From: Cristatella mucedo
Taxonomy: Eukaryota; Bryozoa; Phylactolaemata; Cristatellidae
DNA: 60,000 bases
NCBI GenBank assembly: GCA_009760855.2
Contig: WPIO01000001.1
Span: 18,877,501 to 18,937,500 of the forward strand
Reading direction: 5' to 3'
The notes under the pieces are model-generated. The model did no database searches. It was not told where the DNA came from and saw only the letters and a list, made by a program, of their open reading frames with translations. Both the position numbers and the translations under genes were made by a program. Shown here piece by piece: positions 22,121-34,074 of the stretch; the stretch's first letter is position 1, and the number at the start of each line of letters is the position of its first letter.

Positions 22121-23220
22121 AGGCGAGGAGAAACCTCGACATATGAGCCATCACAGCAATTCAAAAAAGACTTTTTTTGAACTCACACGATCGATGTACC
22201 AGACCAAACTTTCAACTCCGTTCGAAGAGGTAGGTCTCGTCTTATTGAGCTCATCAAGTCGAATAATTATCTATTCCGTGTTGAAGTTTTCGAAGATGCG
22301 ATCAACAAAGTCCTCATTTAATTCACCTACCGAGTCAAGGCAGAATCTGAGTGTGGCTTCGTGCATGCCGGCTCGAAATGAGTTTGCTGCCATTGATGAT
22401 GACAAAGTCGCGGTACTCGCCTGCAAGTCAACAAAATCGACTTGCCCAATGCGAGACTAATCCTATTGACGAAGCAGGTGCTTACCATTGCATGGACACG
22501 GAGACGGCAGAGACGCTGAAGAATTTCAACACATTGCCTGAACTCTCCATTCTGCTGGTGCAGTATGGAGGCCGTGCGGTGGGCTACCAGCAGGTCAACA
22601 CCTTGAGCACCTGACTCTAATATTCTCAGTATTGCATGCTACGGCCGAGTGTGTCGAAGCTACACAGCTTAGTAGGGCCTTTTTTGTCCATTATGATAGG
22701 CGCCGAATACCTCAACGATGCTATCCATGCTGCATGTCGAAAAGGTTGTAACTGCAACTGTTATTTACAAATTATTATGTATTATAGTGTTTCTTTACTT
22801 GCTGATCGTGCCCCTTACAAGCAAATCTTGGTTTCGCCTCTTACGGCTAGCTCTGATGTTCCCTGGAGCTGGCGAACCAGTCCTAAAAACGGAAATCTTA
22901 CAGTTCTTACTTTGGGTTGCAAAATAGTACATGGAGGAACGGGAAAATCATTCAAATTAAGTTTTGGATATTAAAATAGTAAAAAATTCTCTGAATGTAC
23001 GATTCAAATTCCTTCTTTATATCAGAGTCCATGTCGTCAGGAAATATGGAATTATTAGATATTTCCTTCGATACTTTTGACATGACATTCATCTTTGCTG
23101 TGCCATCATTGCAGTCCAATAAACATCACTAAGGATACACCATAAGAGTAACGTCAGCGACTTGTACTTATTTAGTCGCGGGCTTGCATTCAAAATTAGG
23201 TAAGCTACGGTAAAGCTAGT
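22121..23220. other. No recognised gene
   Basis: Open frames at 22,143-22,460 and 22,636-22,974 have no recognisable domain; the first could be the eroded C-terminal end of the hAT transposase. Confidence 0.3.
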
Positions 23221-23221
23221 C

Positions 23222-24000
23222 TTTCTCGAAAATTTTTAATCCTCACCCTCAGAATGGGCTCTATGAACAGATCTCCCGAAGCCTCTGCACAAAATTCTGG
23301 CTTCATGTTTGAAACTGATCTCTCACTAGATAACCACTTCGCTATCTTTCACAAGATTGACGCATCAACTCTACCCTCAAGTCTGCCCACTTTCAGCTCC
23401 GTAGTATTGCAAGCATTCGGGCTGGCTTAGATAAGGGTACCGCAACCAAGCTAGTTCACACATTCGGGACTTCTGTTTAGACTTCTTGTAGCTCACTTAA
23501 ATGTAGGTTTAATCGGCAATGAGACGCTTGCCGTTGGAGTAAAGCTACACAGCAGCTACGCTTTTCTGTCGTGCTCGTCGCAGCTGTCATTATTTCATTA
23601 CGTCATTATTTCACTTCTCAGTAACCTATGCTACTAGCTCGCCATCAAGCTCGTTGACTTTAAGGTTCTACATCTCATTTTTAGTTCCCTTCCTTCTCGT
23701 GCTAACACCTACTTATTCTAAATACTTACTAATTAAGCTTTGCATTGTGCCACCCGCTCATCTGACTCAAGTTGCTCAGCGGAGCCTCAAAGACCCCACC
23801 CTTTGCTGATGGTGCATTTTGTTCGCATTCGCCAAAAGCCTAGAACTCTATCTCGACTGATATCACGACCGACCATGGCTTGTCAACTTTTAACAAGAAG
23901 TTAATGGCCCACCCGCTCCTCATAGCCTTTGTTCCGTCTATATGAATTGTCCCTTGAGTGCCAATGCCTGCTGATACCCTCCATCTAATCACAAATAATT
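23222..24000 (+). mobile_element. LINE-A, old diverged copy
   Basis: The plus strand retains LILTLRMGSMNRSPEASAQNSG and FETDLSLDNHF, corresponding to the LTLKIGSASISPVESARNLG and FQSDLSLDDH segments of intact LINE-A, then a LVHTFGTS-like block and a diverged C-terminal part to about 24,000. Many stops are present. Confidence 0.6.
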
Positions 24001-24775
24001 AATATACAGAATGTCCACCATACACGAAGTGCCCAGAGAGAAATTTGATTTTCTTAGGTCTCAATATAAATTCTTTATTATTATTTATTAATTATTATTA
24101 CCATTATTTTTATTACTAGGATCTGACTAATCGAAATGGCAAGCAAAGCTAAGGCCACTACTTCCAGCCTCTTTCATTCACGTCTAACAATGATTGCGGT
24201 CCAGTTTCTTTGTCAGTAAACATGATTTTAGCTGTCTGCTGACTGCCTAAATGCCCTATGCTCATTACGTGAAAGATTATTCGCCAAAATGGATATATTG
24301 CATCTTAGGCATTCTAAACATACCTACAAGTCCATTACTCTTGGTCATGCAGCTTTTTTGTTTCGTTCAGCTACCGAAGCTCTCTCGTGCTAATAACAAA
24401 TCGTCACCGAGTTTCTCCTATGGGACAAAGGCTGCAGTCCAATAGAAGGTGTGTCTGTGTAGGTACAAATAATTTCGCATTTATTTAACTGCATTTGTGA
24501 AGACCAAGAAGTGAGCATTAGTAAGTACGTGTGAGTGTCTATGTGTGAGGGTCTTCCTGTGCTTGCGGGCGCGTGCCTGTGAGTGTGTATGTGTGTTTGA
24601 ATATGTGTGCAGTTCCATGTAAAGCTCTGGGTTGCGTCGACAGATTGGGAACCGCTCTAGCTGGACGAAAGTACGTGGCAATCACAATAGGAGCGTAAAT
24701 AGCATGCCATGTTAGCCAGATAAGGGGCTTGAAACTCACGGCTCAGTTCGTATGTTAAAGTATTGCATCAAGTAA
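24001..24775. other. No gene; GT-rich low-complexity patch
   Basis: Contains a TTA-rich tract (about 24,075-24,120) and an impure GTGT-rich patch (about 24,525-24,615) that creates spurious Thr/His-rich frames. Nothing coding was recognised. Confidence 0.5.
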
Positions 24776-24779
24776 TTGT

Positions 24780-24872
24780 TTATCGCCTACTACTAGCGGG
24801 TGATAGTTGCTAACGTACTTCTGCCGCTATATAAATGGTGATGCCTAATCAGTTAAACTTTAATTTTACGTT
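24780..24872 (+). mobile_element. SINE family 2 tail fragment
   Basis: The block 'gggtgatagttgctaacgta' followed by 'ctgccgctatataaatgg' matches the tail of the SINE-2 copies at 4.9 and 12.0 kb; the tRNA-like head is missing. Confidence 0.45.
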
Positions 24873-26930
24873 ACTTTGCTAAATAGGCAGAGGGAAAAAT
24901 AGTGAGCAAGACATGCATAATGAAGAGACTAGACATTGCTCGTGATTGGAAGCCCAGGGCCAATATACTCCCACTTCACGACCTAGGTTCTCAGTTATAG
25001 TCCTGCATTGGAGAAGCCTGTAGTATTGCTCCCTGCAAGCCTGGAAGCTGGTGGCTATAGCCTCCAAGGCTCTTCTGCTGCGGTATCAACGAGTTTATTT
25101 GATTGGCCTACCGTTACAAGTCTGCGTGAGCTCAGCTGTACGTGCTCAGCTGTGCCGCAGCAGCTTCGTCCTCGCACCTTCGTCCAGCCGAGCTCGCACG
25201 TCAACAGTCCAGCCACACCCGAGAGAAGCTAAGAGCCGTGGCAGAGCGCGAGCCTCTCTGTACAGCTGCCGTCGCAAGCTTTGCGTTTATCCTGTGAGTA
25301 ATGGCATCCCATCATTGCTCTTATCGCACCGGTCGCACTCGCTCGCTCTAATGCTCCGTCGATGGCCAAGCCTTCCCAGCCCATGCCTCGGCTTTTTTAG
25401 AATGATTGCCCTTTTCTAGTATAATCGCTCGGTTAAAGTAAAAGCCCGTACTACTGTGAGCTTACGATCGGCTTAAGCTCCTGTAAGAGAACTGCAGCAG
25501 CCGCGTTGCTGAAGGGTCGCATAGTGCCGCATTTGTGGTTTTTTGGCTGAGCGCCTTACGGTCACGATATTAAAGTAAGCATCAGCTCGGAGCATGACGA
25601 TTGACAGGAAACGGACGGAAGATGTGCGTGTGAGTGCAGCTGCATGCCGTACGGTAATAAGTAAAGCACTATGTGGTACTTATCCAGTAGTTAGATAGCT
25701 TGCAAGTTGCTTATAGCGCCAGAAGTAAAAGATTGCAAGGCTTCTAGCTCCCCCTTCGGACCACTTTATTTAATCTCATCAAAGGCTCTTACACGGCTTC
25801 GTATAACCAGTGGCTGAAATACTGAAAGTGTGCTTTCCTGCTAGATCAGAACCTTTTTAGGGCATCCATTCGAGGAAATCAACTCCGTCGACAGGCTGTG
25901 AGCTCGGCACGATTCGCGCTCTTTTGGCTGTTGGCTTACTATCAGCTTGATATTAATTTAGCATCCATAGGTCACTAGTCGATATATTCCCTGTGGCAGC
26001 CACCCGAGTCCGACTTCGCACCCAAACGCTTCACGGGCATGGCTGTAGTGGCGATTTCTAAACCTCGAATTACCCTAAGCCTCGGTGGCTATTAATCATA
26101 CAATGCCTACGCCTTAAACCCTAACCCCTAAAGCAAAAATACCTAAGTCTCAAGACGAGTTGCTTATGGAATAGATGTATATACAATTTATTTTCCGATG
26201 TACATACACCTAAAGGTCATAGGAATGACATTATTATTTCGTAGTTAGTGTTGCACTACAATGGGCGCCTGAGTGTACGCTGGCAAAGCGGTAAGCCCAA
26301 CATAGCTGGTAAGCCCGGCCTATTGTCGGGCAACGACACCATAATCTCACCTTGAACCTCTTTATGTTTTTGACACTGTCATAAGTGAGGCGGTCGCTAA
26401 GCTTTGACAGCATGAAGCTCCCGGACTGTTTGTTTAGCCTCTTCCTGCTGTACACTTTTTTTTATGTTAAGTTTCTGACAGAGTTTCGGCAATGATGCAC
26501 TTAGTGGCTTCTTTTATTGCTCGTTTCTCTTGTTGTCTGTAATACGTTCTGTTACTATGCTCTGCTCGCCTTGTCCCCCCTTTTTTTTAACCAATTCAAT
26601 GCTGTTAAATTTCGCCGATTCACAGTGGCGCACGCAAACCGCAGGTTGTGTAGGGAAATTAGCTTGCATCAGCAAAAATCGCGGAAAACTCTACTTTCCT
26701 TTGGAAGAGGGGGCCTGAGTGTCCGCTGACCTTGTCGGTGAACCCGCCCCACTGACTGCCAAACTTGCACCTCTCAGTAAATGGTGCAAAACCTGTGCAG
26801 TTGAAAGGAGGAAAATGTATGTCAAGACTATTGGTTTTCTTATGAAAACGAACCTGCATACATTTTTGTGAAGTTCACTCCTCTTTGGCACTGCGCCTCA
26901 CCTCCGTATCTCGGAGCTTACTGAGCGGGA
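24873..26930. other. No recognised gene
   Basis: A GC-richer patch at 25,120-25,400 includes a GTGAGT donor-like site at about 25,289 and could be a promoter-proximal region, but I cannot support a gene. A short CCCTAA-like run at about 26,115 is too brief to be telomeric. Confidence 0.3.
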
Positions 26931-27028
26931 GCACCCGCTGGCGCATCTGCGCAGCACGACTAAGCGCACGCGACCGCTTCGGCGGCGACTTTTTAACCCG
27001 CAAGCAACGATGAATAGACGCAAAGCCG

Positions 27029-27086
27029 CGCAGTCGGTCAGCTGCGCCGGCGTATTGCCGGCGCAGCTGAACGCGCGCCGACTGCG
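27029..27086. repeat. GC-rich perfect-stem inverted repeat
   Basis: A 13-bp perfect stem (CAGCTGCGCCGGC at 27,039-27,051 with its complement at 27,057-27,069) around a 5-base GTATT loop. Outer 9-bp arms (CGCAGTCGG at 27,029-27,037 and its complement at 27,078-27,086) extend it after a short asymmetric bulge. Confidence 0.85.
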
Positions 27087-27897
27087 TAGGTGCGCCCGGT
27101 CAGTCAATTTAGCAGCTCGACTCCCGCCCGATTGGCAGCTTCGGTTTCAGCGACCGTGAAATTATAGCGCAATTTGTCGTTAAGGGCCATTTAATGCGCG
27201 TCACCCGCCGCTGCCGCCGCCGCGGCGGCAGCAGTCGTAGGCTCTGGCGACTCGCCAAGCCTGTCGCGGACGCGCCCTAAGCTAGCGCGGCCGGCGATGC
27301 GTCGGTCCGACCCACCCAATGGCGGCGCACCCTGGAGCGATTGAGCGCCCGACGAGCTGACGCGAGCGGATGATGGGATCGAACCGGCGGCTGAGCGGGG
27401 AGACGACTCTGACTCATCGTTTCGCGAAACCTTGCGCCCCCCCCCCCCCACCCGCTCTCGGGCTCCGCAGCCGGTCCTTTTCAGAATGGGCAGCGCGAGA
27501 GAGATGCAGAGAGATGCTCGGCGCCGTCGCCTTCTGAAGAGCACGCTCCGCAAAGCCCGAGGGACGCGTGACAGATCATTCAATTCCTTTATCGTGCGAG
27601 CGAGCCCGTCTTGAGCTAAGCTCACAGTGACGAGCGCTCGCGAAAAATCAGCAAACTTAGCAGGCGCCATTCGTTGCGCACGCATGGCTAGCAGATTGGC
27701 GCGACTAGCACCGCGAAGCGCGGTTGGCGTCGCACCAGAAGCTCCGATGCACGCAGGCACGGGTTGCGACGAGACTCGAGCGTGGCAGGACTCTAGCGCG
27801 CTGAAACTCTATTGATACGACCGCGTCTTCAGCTTTGAGCTGCATATGCCTTATTCACCGAGGAGGGTGACGGATACGCGTGTGTAGGACGGAGCGT

Positions 27898-28267
27898 GAA
27901 GTTTGACTGCCGTCGCCATTGCTTACAATGCAATACAGACGCGGTTGCCGCAGGGCTTTAACTCACGACTTGGATCGTCGCGAAGGGCGAGCACCTTGCC
28001 TCTGAGCCAAAACCCAATAGCTCAAACTCGCACCAGTAGAGCGGAGTCGCCGCCTGGGGCGTTGCGACGATGCGGTCGCGCGTGCCCGCTGGTCGGTGTA
28101 CCCTTGCAGCCTGTGCCCACTTCCAGTGGATGGATGTTCGGGCACTCCGCTTGAACCTCCTCACGCTCCCAGGCGATTTGCATTTAATACCCGCTGCAGC
28201 AGACGTAAAGTGATTAGAAAGAGATGAAGCTCGCTGAGGGTGCTATACAAATGCATCGTTATTGTTA
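27898..28267 (+). mobile_element. SINE-like element with antisense tRNA-like segment (copy 1)
   Basis: Nearly identical to 33,482-33,851. Its right end carries the LINE-A/SINE-1 tail: a 'gtaaagtgattagaaagagatg' equivalent, then 'gagggtgctatacaaatg' and an ATT-like terminus. In antisense, about 27,945-28,025 looks tRNA-like ('tggctcagaggcaaggtgct', then a degenerate B-box). A spurious 83-codon open frame spans it. Confidence 0.5.
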
Positions 28268-28317
28268 ATTCGTAATTCGAAGCCGCCGCGACGGTGCATC
28301 GCTGCTGTACATAAATA

Positions 28318-28490
28318 CTAGTTGACTAAAAACAGCATTCTTTTGCATAGCGACAGAAGAACCTTTACCTCTATCACTACTGCTTGGGCGATACAGAATT
28401 GCACCTACCGCAGGATTCAAACCTACGACCTCGGGGCCGATATCGTGAAAACCAGCCGCCTTACCTGGCGCGCCATCACGGCTCACCGAC
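28318..28490 (-). mobile_element. tRNA-derived SINE, family 2 (copy in unit 1)
   Basis: In antisense it shows an A-box-like 'gatggcgcgccaggtaagg', a B-box 'gtaggtttgaatcctgc', then the family tail 'aagcagtagtgatagagg' and 'ctatgcaaaag'. The orthologous copy in unit 2 is at 33,902-34,074, so it was inserted before the duplication (or copied by conversion). Confidence 0.75.
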
Positions 28491-28499
28491 TCTTACTCC

Positions 28500-29200
28500 A
28501 ACGAGTCAGCACTTCGTGCTGTTCTTCACGAAGTTGTGCCTCTTGCTACAAGCGCTGGTATGGCGCTCAGAGTGGATAAAAGTTTCGCATCGGTGTATAA
28601 ATGACACGTTGCACCAGACGGCTGCCTGGTGACGCGACTGGCGCAGACCACAGCACGGTCCGACGCTCGGCCTTACAGCGGGCCTGATTTAATTCATTCT
28701 TTTGCAGGCTGCCCCCTCGCGTCTTCTAGATTCTGGGGAGTCAAGCTGAACCGAGTGACGTGCGTCCTCTGTCAGACGCTGCGACGCACCCGACTCCCGC
28801 CAGGCTTCAGCGACCGACACAGCACGCAATGCGCCACCAATAATGGGCGACTGAGCGGAAGCAGCCCTGTCCTCTCCCATCCTCGCTGGCCTCTGGCGCA
28901 TCGCGGATGGAGCGGACAGAGTCTTGCGCTGCTGCCGAGCACGGCGGGGCCATCCCCGGTCGTAGCGCTGCCGGGCAAGAGTGCTCGATGGTGCCCGCTC
29001 AGGCGCGGTGTGCGGCAATCGGCTCTCCGCTCGCAGTCTTATGCAAGGGCTGCCATCGCACTCTTTCGCCCGATTCAAGTGTGATCGAGTGCGGCCTGCA
29101 ACCACAGTCGCCTCCTGTCGCTGCCTTCAGCAGCGGCGGCTGAAAGAGCGTTCGCTATTCACCCGCGTCTTCGCTCAGGAGGTCTTGGCCTAAGAGGTGA
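28500..29200. other. GC-rich duplicated segment without a recognised gene
   Basis: Open frames here (for example 28,629-29,084) are not preserved in the duplicate at 34,085-34,690, which argues against coding. No RNA gene was recognised. Confidence 0.5.
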
Positions 29201-29202
29201 GG

Positions 29203-29408
29203 TTTACCGAGCTGGTTTAGTCCAGCGGTTAATTTGCTCGCCCCGACTGAGGTCTGGCTGGAGTCGTGGGCTCGAGCCCCAAGGCATATGTGAAGTACCT
29301 TAATAGAGATTAATAATTGAGGTAGAGATTAAGATAGTTTAAATACAATAATAACAATAAATAACAATAGAGATTAAGTTCTCTTGGGGCGCTATACAAA
29401 TGAATTAT
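29203..29408 (+). mobile_element. tRNA-derived SINE, family 1 (unit 1 only)
   Basis: Head 'accgagctggtttagtccag', B-box 'gtgggctcgagcc', then a tail whose AGAGATTAA arm is duplicated and separated by an AT-rich insert before 'agttctcttggggcgctata'. Absent from unit 2 at the corresponding position (about 35,270), so it post-dates the duplication. Confidence 0.8.
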
Positions 29409-29545
<137 letters not shown>

Positions 29546-30392
29546 TTACCCACTTCGGGAGCTACCCATGTCGCCGTTTCTAGTCCTGGAGAAGGCAGCT
29601 CATTGTTAACTATGCAGCTGCTGCTGAATCGGCCGAGCTTTACGTCTGCACCGCGAGTTTTCGCCCGCCCCGGCACCGGAGGCCATCTCTGCCCACCTAC
29701 GAATAAAACCCCAAGCTGCCGGTAGCGTGCCAGCCGCGTGAAAGTACGGACCGTGTGCAGGTTTTCCTTTAGGAATAACAACTGCAGAATTTTGGAGGAC
29801 TACAAATTTCTTTTCTTGATTTTCCATTCTATATAGTGGAAATATTTTGTTTAATTCAAATTAATAATTGCATGACTGTACCAAAATAAACAAATTCCAT
29901 TAATTTAAGAAAGATTAAGCACCTCATTCCACAATCCGTTTGATTTAACTTTTGCAGTTGAAAAATCTGAAAACTCGGTGTAACTCTAAAATATTCAATC
30001 ACTTTTGGCGTTGGAGAATCAACAAACAAATCAAAGTGAAAACATAGATCTCCGATTTTTTTTAAGAGCTACCCAATGATATATTGCTAGATCTTCGTGC
30101 GCGTGCAAGCTCGTCCGATGCCAACAAGTAGTGGCTGTTCGTTTCGTAAATGAATTGCAGTGGCTCGGCGGAGCTGGGTTCGAGGCTGGACGCTGGCTCG
30201 GCAGACCCGCTTAGCTAACGCTGCGGACTGGCCCGCGCTGCAGCGGTCAGGCGTGGTGCCTAATCAGTGTATATCCCGCGGCCTGCTGCTGCGGGACGGC
30301 GAAGGAGGTGGCAGTTCGACCGCTGGGCTTAACGGGACCGCTGAGATGGTGAGATGGAGGGAGAGCGGGTAGCTGTGGCCCCACGTCATACA

Positions 30393-30398
30393 TTTAAT
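30393..30398 (-). terminator. Probable poly(A) signal of peroxidase copy 1
   Basis: ATTAAA on the minus strand, about 225 bases after the stop codon. The hexamer and its flanks are kept in the duplicate (35,891-35,896) although the intervening 3' sequence has diverged. Confidence 0.5.
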
Positions 30399-30499
30399 AA
30401 CCAGCTCTGACTGTGCAGAGACCTTACTCCTCGGTGCATTCGCGGCGTCTCGCGCAGTACGGAGGAGATCGAGCGGCGGCAGCGGCACAGTCGGCGGAA

Positions 30500-30620
30500 G
30501 TTGCAGCCGCCGCCACCCGCGCCGTCACCGTCTTCGCCGCCACCGTCTACGCCGCCGCCTCCTACGCCGCCGCATCCTCAGCCGAAGCCTCATCCGCTAG
30601 CTCAGCCACCGCCAACCACT
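30500..30620. repeat. GCC-rich imperfect trinucleotide/decamer repeat in the 3' UTR
   Basis: Imperfect GCCGCC-A/T-C units within the presumed 3' untranslated region of peroxidase copy 1. The matching part of unit 2 (36,000-36,060) is shorter, so the tract has expanded or contracted since duplication. Confidence 0.7.
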
Positions 30621-30621
30621 T

Positions 30622-31644
30622 CTAGTTCTGGACGTCCTTCAGATCGCGGCATCCGTTCTCGATCATCTTGCCGAAGGCTAGCGCGAAATCGTCGAAGAAA
30701 CGCTGCTCGTTGTCGGCGTAAGCGTGAACTGTGGGCGACGTCGAGGCTGAACCACATTTCGTCAGGCACGTGGCAGCGCCCGTCGTCTTGTTGTACACGT
30801 TGATCTTCTGCTCCAGACCCAAGTCGCTGTTGAGCATCAGCAGCTTTTGCTGCAGCGGCTGAAGGTTCCACTCGGCCAGCGGGTACGACAGGCCGGCGTA
30901 GGTACGATATACTTGCCGCCACGTCTGATCGTAGGCCATCTGCCGATAATAGGTGTTGCTCAGCCTATCCGGTCTGCCGTTCCACCATTTCGCCACGAGC
31001 GCGTGGTTGTCGGTGAAGTCGTGGACGCCGCCGAGCGAATGCGCGCCCATGATGGCCACAGTCTCGTCGGCGGTGAAGTTGAACTTGCGGCGGAAGTAGT
31101 TCAGGGTGCCGTTGGTGCCCAGAGCGCGGCTCGGGAGCTCGGGGCCCAACGCCGCCAGGTCGTCGCCTCTGCAGAAGTCGCGCCGGCCGTAGCGGTAGTT
31201 GGCCGAGCGCCTGTAGTCAGTGGCCACCTCCAATGCGGCGATGCCAGCCAGCGCGAAGTAGTCGGCCTGGCTGAGTCCAACGTAGGCAGGGTTCTTTTGG
31301 GTCTCCTGCCACAAGATGACGGCATTGTCCAAGGCTGGCTTGATGCCGTTGTTCAGCTGATCCGTCAGGTCAACGTAGTTGCTGCAGCAGCTCGAGACCG
31401 CGCACGAGTGAAACGCCAGCCGCACGAAGCCGGCCACCAGGGGGTTGTAACTCCTGCCGTCCGTGTCGCTCGTAACGACCGAGGATATGAGGCTCTGCAG
31501 CTGCTTCACCAGGTTCGCCACCAGCGGCTTAGTCAGAGTCACGTCCTTGGTCGGGTTGTCGCAAGTGGCCGCAGCCGCCGGCGAAACGAAAGCGGCCGCT
31601 GCAGAGCAGAGCAGCAGGGCTACGGCCGACAACGTCTTCGCCAT
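30622..31644 (-). CDS. Secreted plant-type (peroxidase-catalase superfamily) haem peroxidase, copy 1
   Basis: An intact, apparently intronless 340-residue gene. I chose the ATG at 31,644 over the in-frame ATG 21 bases upstream because it has a strong Kozak context (GCCATGG) and begins a typical signal peptide (MAKTLSAVALLLCSAAAAF, cleavage likely near A26). Haem-peroxidase residues are visible: distal R75 and H79 in RLAFHSC, the NNG segment at 98-100, ALAGIAALE at 131-139, and proximal H202 in GAHSLGG. W221 and D274 align with the Trp and Asp of ascorbate/cytochrome c peroxidases. Eight cysteines in the mature chain (28, 81, 86, 87, 158, 293, 297, 332) suggest disulfides, and sequons lie at N178, N189 and N285. 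Expected activity is H2O2-dependent oxidation in the secretory pathway or outside the cell; the donor substrate is unknown. The paralogue is at 36,062-37,084. Confidence 0.9.
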   Translation of the reverse strand: MAKTLSAVALLLCSAAAAFVSPAAAATCDNPTKDVTLTKPLVANLVKQLQSLISSVVTSDTDGRSYNPLVAGFVRLAFHSCAVSSCCSNYVDLTDQLNNGIKPALDNAVILWQETQKNPAYVGLSQADYFALAGIAALEVATDYRRSANYRYGRRDFCRGDDLAALGPELPSRALGTNGTLNYFRRKFNFTADETVAIMGAHSLGGVHDFTDNHALVAKWWNGRPDRLSNTYYRQMAYDQTWRQVYRTYAGLSYPLAEWNLQPLQQKLLMLNSDLGLEQKINVYNKTTGAATCLTKCGSASTSPTVHAYADNEQRFFDDFALAFGKMIENGCRDLKDVQN

Positions 31645-31694
31645 GGCTTCCGTGGACGGCTGCAAGCTGCCTGCGCGTGCGAGGCGTCTTGACG

Positions 31695-31702
31695 CCTTTT
31701 AT
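31695..31702 (-). promoter_or_regulatory. TATA box of peroxidase copy 1
   Basis: ATAAAAGG on the minus strand, 51-58 bases upstream of the chosen ATG, placing transcription start around 31,670 with a 5' untranslated leader of roughly 25 bases. The box and surrounding 60 bases are conserved in the paralogue. Confidence 0.7.
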
Positions 31703-32110
31703 GCAAGAGCCGAGCTGAGTCGCGGGTCAGTACGCAGGGTTCGGACGGCAGTGGACCATAAAATTAGTAAGTAATCTAGCCACTCGGCGAGTGAAGGCAG
31801 GCTCGCGCGCGCGGTCATAGCAGCGCTGTCGTCACAGCCGGCGAAGCTGCTCTTTGCCATTCAACTGCTCCGGGTCGGCGGCAGCGTCGGCAAAAAGGTG
31901 CCTGCCGCTGGTCGCAAGCGCAACGCTCCTCCAAGAGCCAGCTGTGGTAAGTATCCTAAAATCGTACATTAAAGTCAAGGTTAGCTGATCAAATGAGATC
32001 ACTTCTATGGCAGCAGCGGAGCATTAACTGCTGCCACCATCACCAGGCCACGCTGGCACTAAAATAATTGCCTGATTCAGGGTTCAAACCCAAAGCCCGA
32101 TGTAACAGAC

Positions 32111-32845
<735 letters not shown>

Positions 32846-33481
32846 GCGTCTCGTGCTCCGGAGCAGCATACCTCAGGCCGGCCTCTTGCGCGCGCGCTAA
32901 GCTTGCACGGCCGCAGATGCGTCTGACCGACAAGCGGCCACGACCCAGGAGCGACCAATTGAGCGCCCGAGGAGCTGACGCGAGCGAATGAGAGCTAACC
33001 GGCGGCCACAATGTCCGACGATGCACCGTCGAGCACCTTGCCCGCCGCTTTTGGGTTCCGTATCTGGTCCCTTTCAGAATGCCTTGCGCCAGAGATGCAG
33101 CAGCGGTGCTCTGTCGAATTTTGAAGAGCGAGAAGCCTGACTGAGGCGTAATAGTGCCTTAACTGCAGAGGGTCGCGCGTATTCAGGATGAAGCTGAAAA
33201 GCGGCGTTTCACTTGCCGTTCATTTCAGACAGTCCTTTGCTAGATCGGAGTAATACTTGCTTGGCGTGCTCGATCTCTTGTTCTCAGTATTAATCAGGAG
33301 CCGCTGATAATAACCGGCACCCGTTGTCTGGCTGATTTAGAATTTCGCTTTTTTAGCACGAATGAACATGTTCACGCTTGACGTCAGCGGGCCGCCGCTT
33401 CTCCTCTGGCCACGCCCATTGCTCCGAACGAAGACTAAAAGGGCAGCGGACCTCATCAGCTGTACTTTCAGAGTGTCAGAT

Positions 33482-33851
33482 GAAGTTTGACTGCCGTCGC
33501 CATTGCTTACAATGCAATACAGACGCGGTTGCCGCAGGGCTTTAACTCACGACTTGGATCGTCGCGAAGGGCGAGCACCTTGCCTCTGAGCCAAAACCCA
33601 ATAGCTCAAACTCGCACCAGTAGAGCGGAGTCGCCGCCTGGGGCGTTGCGACGATGCGGTCGCGCGTGCCCGCTGGTCGGTGTACCCTTGCAGCCCGTGC
33701 CCACTTCCAGTGGATGGATGTTCGGGCACTCCGCTTGAACCTCCTCACGCTCCCAGGCGATTTGCATTTAATACCCGCTGCAGCAGACGTAAAGTGATTA
33801 GAAAGAAATGAAGCTCGCTGAGGGTGCTATACAAATGCATCGTTATTGTAA
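33482..33851 (+). mobile_element. SINE-like element with antisense tRNA-like segment (copy 2)
   Basis: Duplicate of 27,898-28,267 with only a few differences, including C for T at about 33,694 and A for G in the tail hairpin at about 33,808. The tail is LINE-A-like and ends near 'gcatcgttattg'. Confidence 0.5.
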
Positions 33852-33901
33852 ATTCGTAATTCGAAGCCGCCGTGACGGTGCATCGCTGCTGTACATAAAT
33901 A

Positions 33902-34074
33902 CTAGTTGACTAAAAACAGCATTTTTTTGCATAGCGACAGAAGAACCTTTATCGCTATCACCACAGCTTGGGCGATAAAGAGTTACACCCACCGCAGGAT
34001 TCGAACCTACGACCTCGGGACCGAGATCGTGAAAACCAGCCACCTTACCTGGCGCGCCATCATGGCTCACCAAC
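33902..34074 (-). mobile_element. tRNA-derived SINE, family 2 (copy in unit 2)
   Basis: Orthologous to the copy at 28,318-28,490, with a slightly better conserved B-box ('gtaggttcgaatcctgc' in sense) and A-box region. Confidence 0.75.

Noticed and set aside
26110-26140. Telomere-like CCCTAA run
   Set aside because: Only about two imperfect units; insufficient for an interstitial telomere.
27903-28154. 83-codon frame conserved in both duplication units
   Set aside because: Identity is of the whole block at DNA level, which contains an antisense tRNA-like segment and a SINE tail; conservation does not favour the frame.
28629-29084. 151-codon open frame in duplication unit 1
   Set aside because: The equivalent region of unit 2 does not keep the frame, so coding constraint is absent.
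30847-31692. 281-codon and 269-codon plus-strand open frames (also 36,287-37,096)
   Set aside because: They lie antisense to the peroxidase genes and result from GC-rich third-position bias; the minus strand carries the recognisable peroxidase residues and signal peptide.
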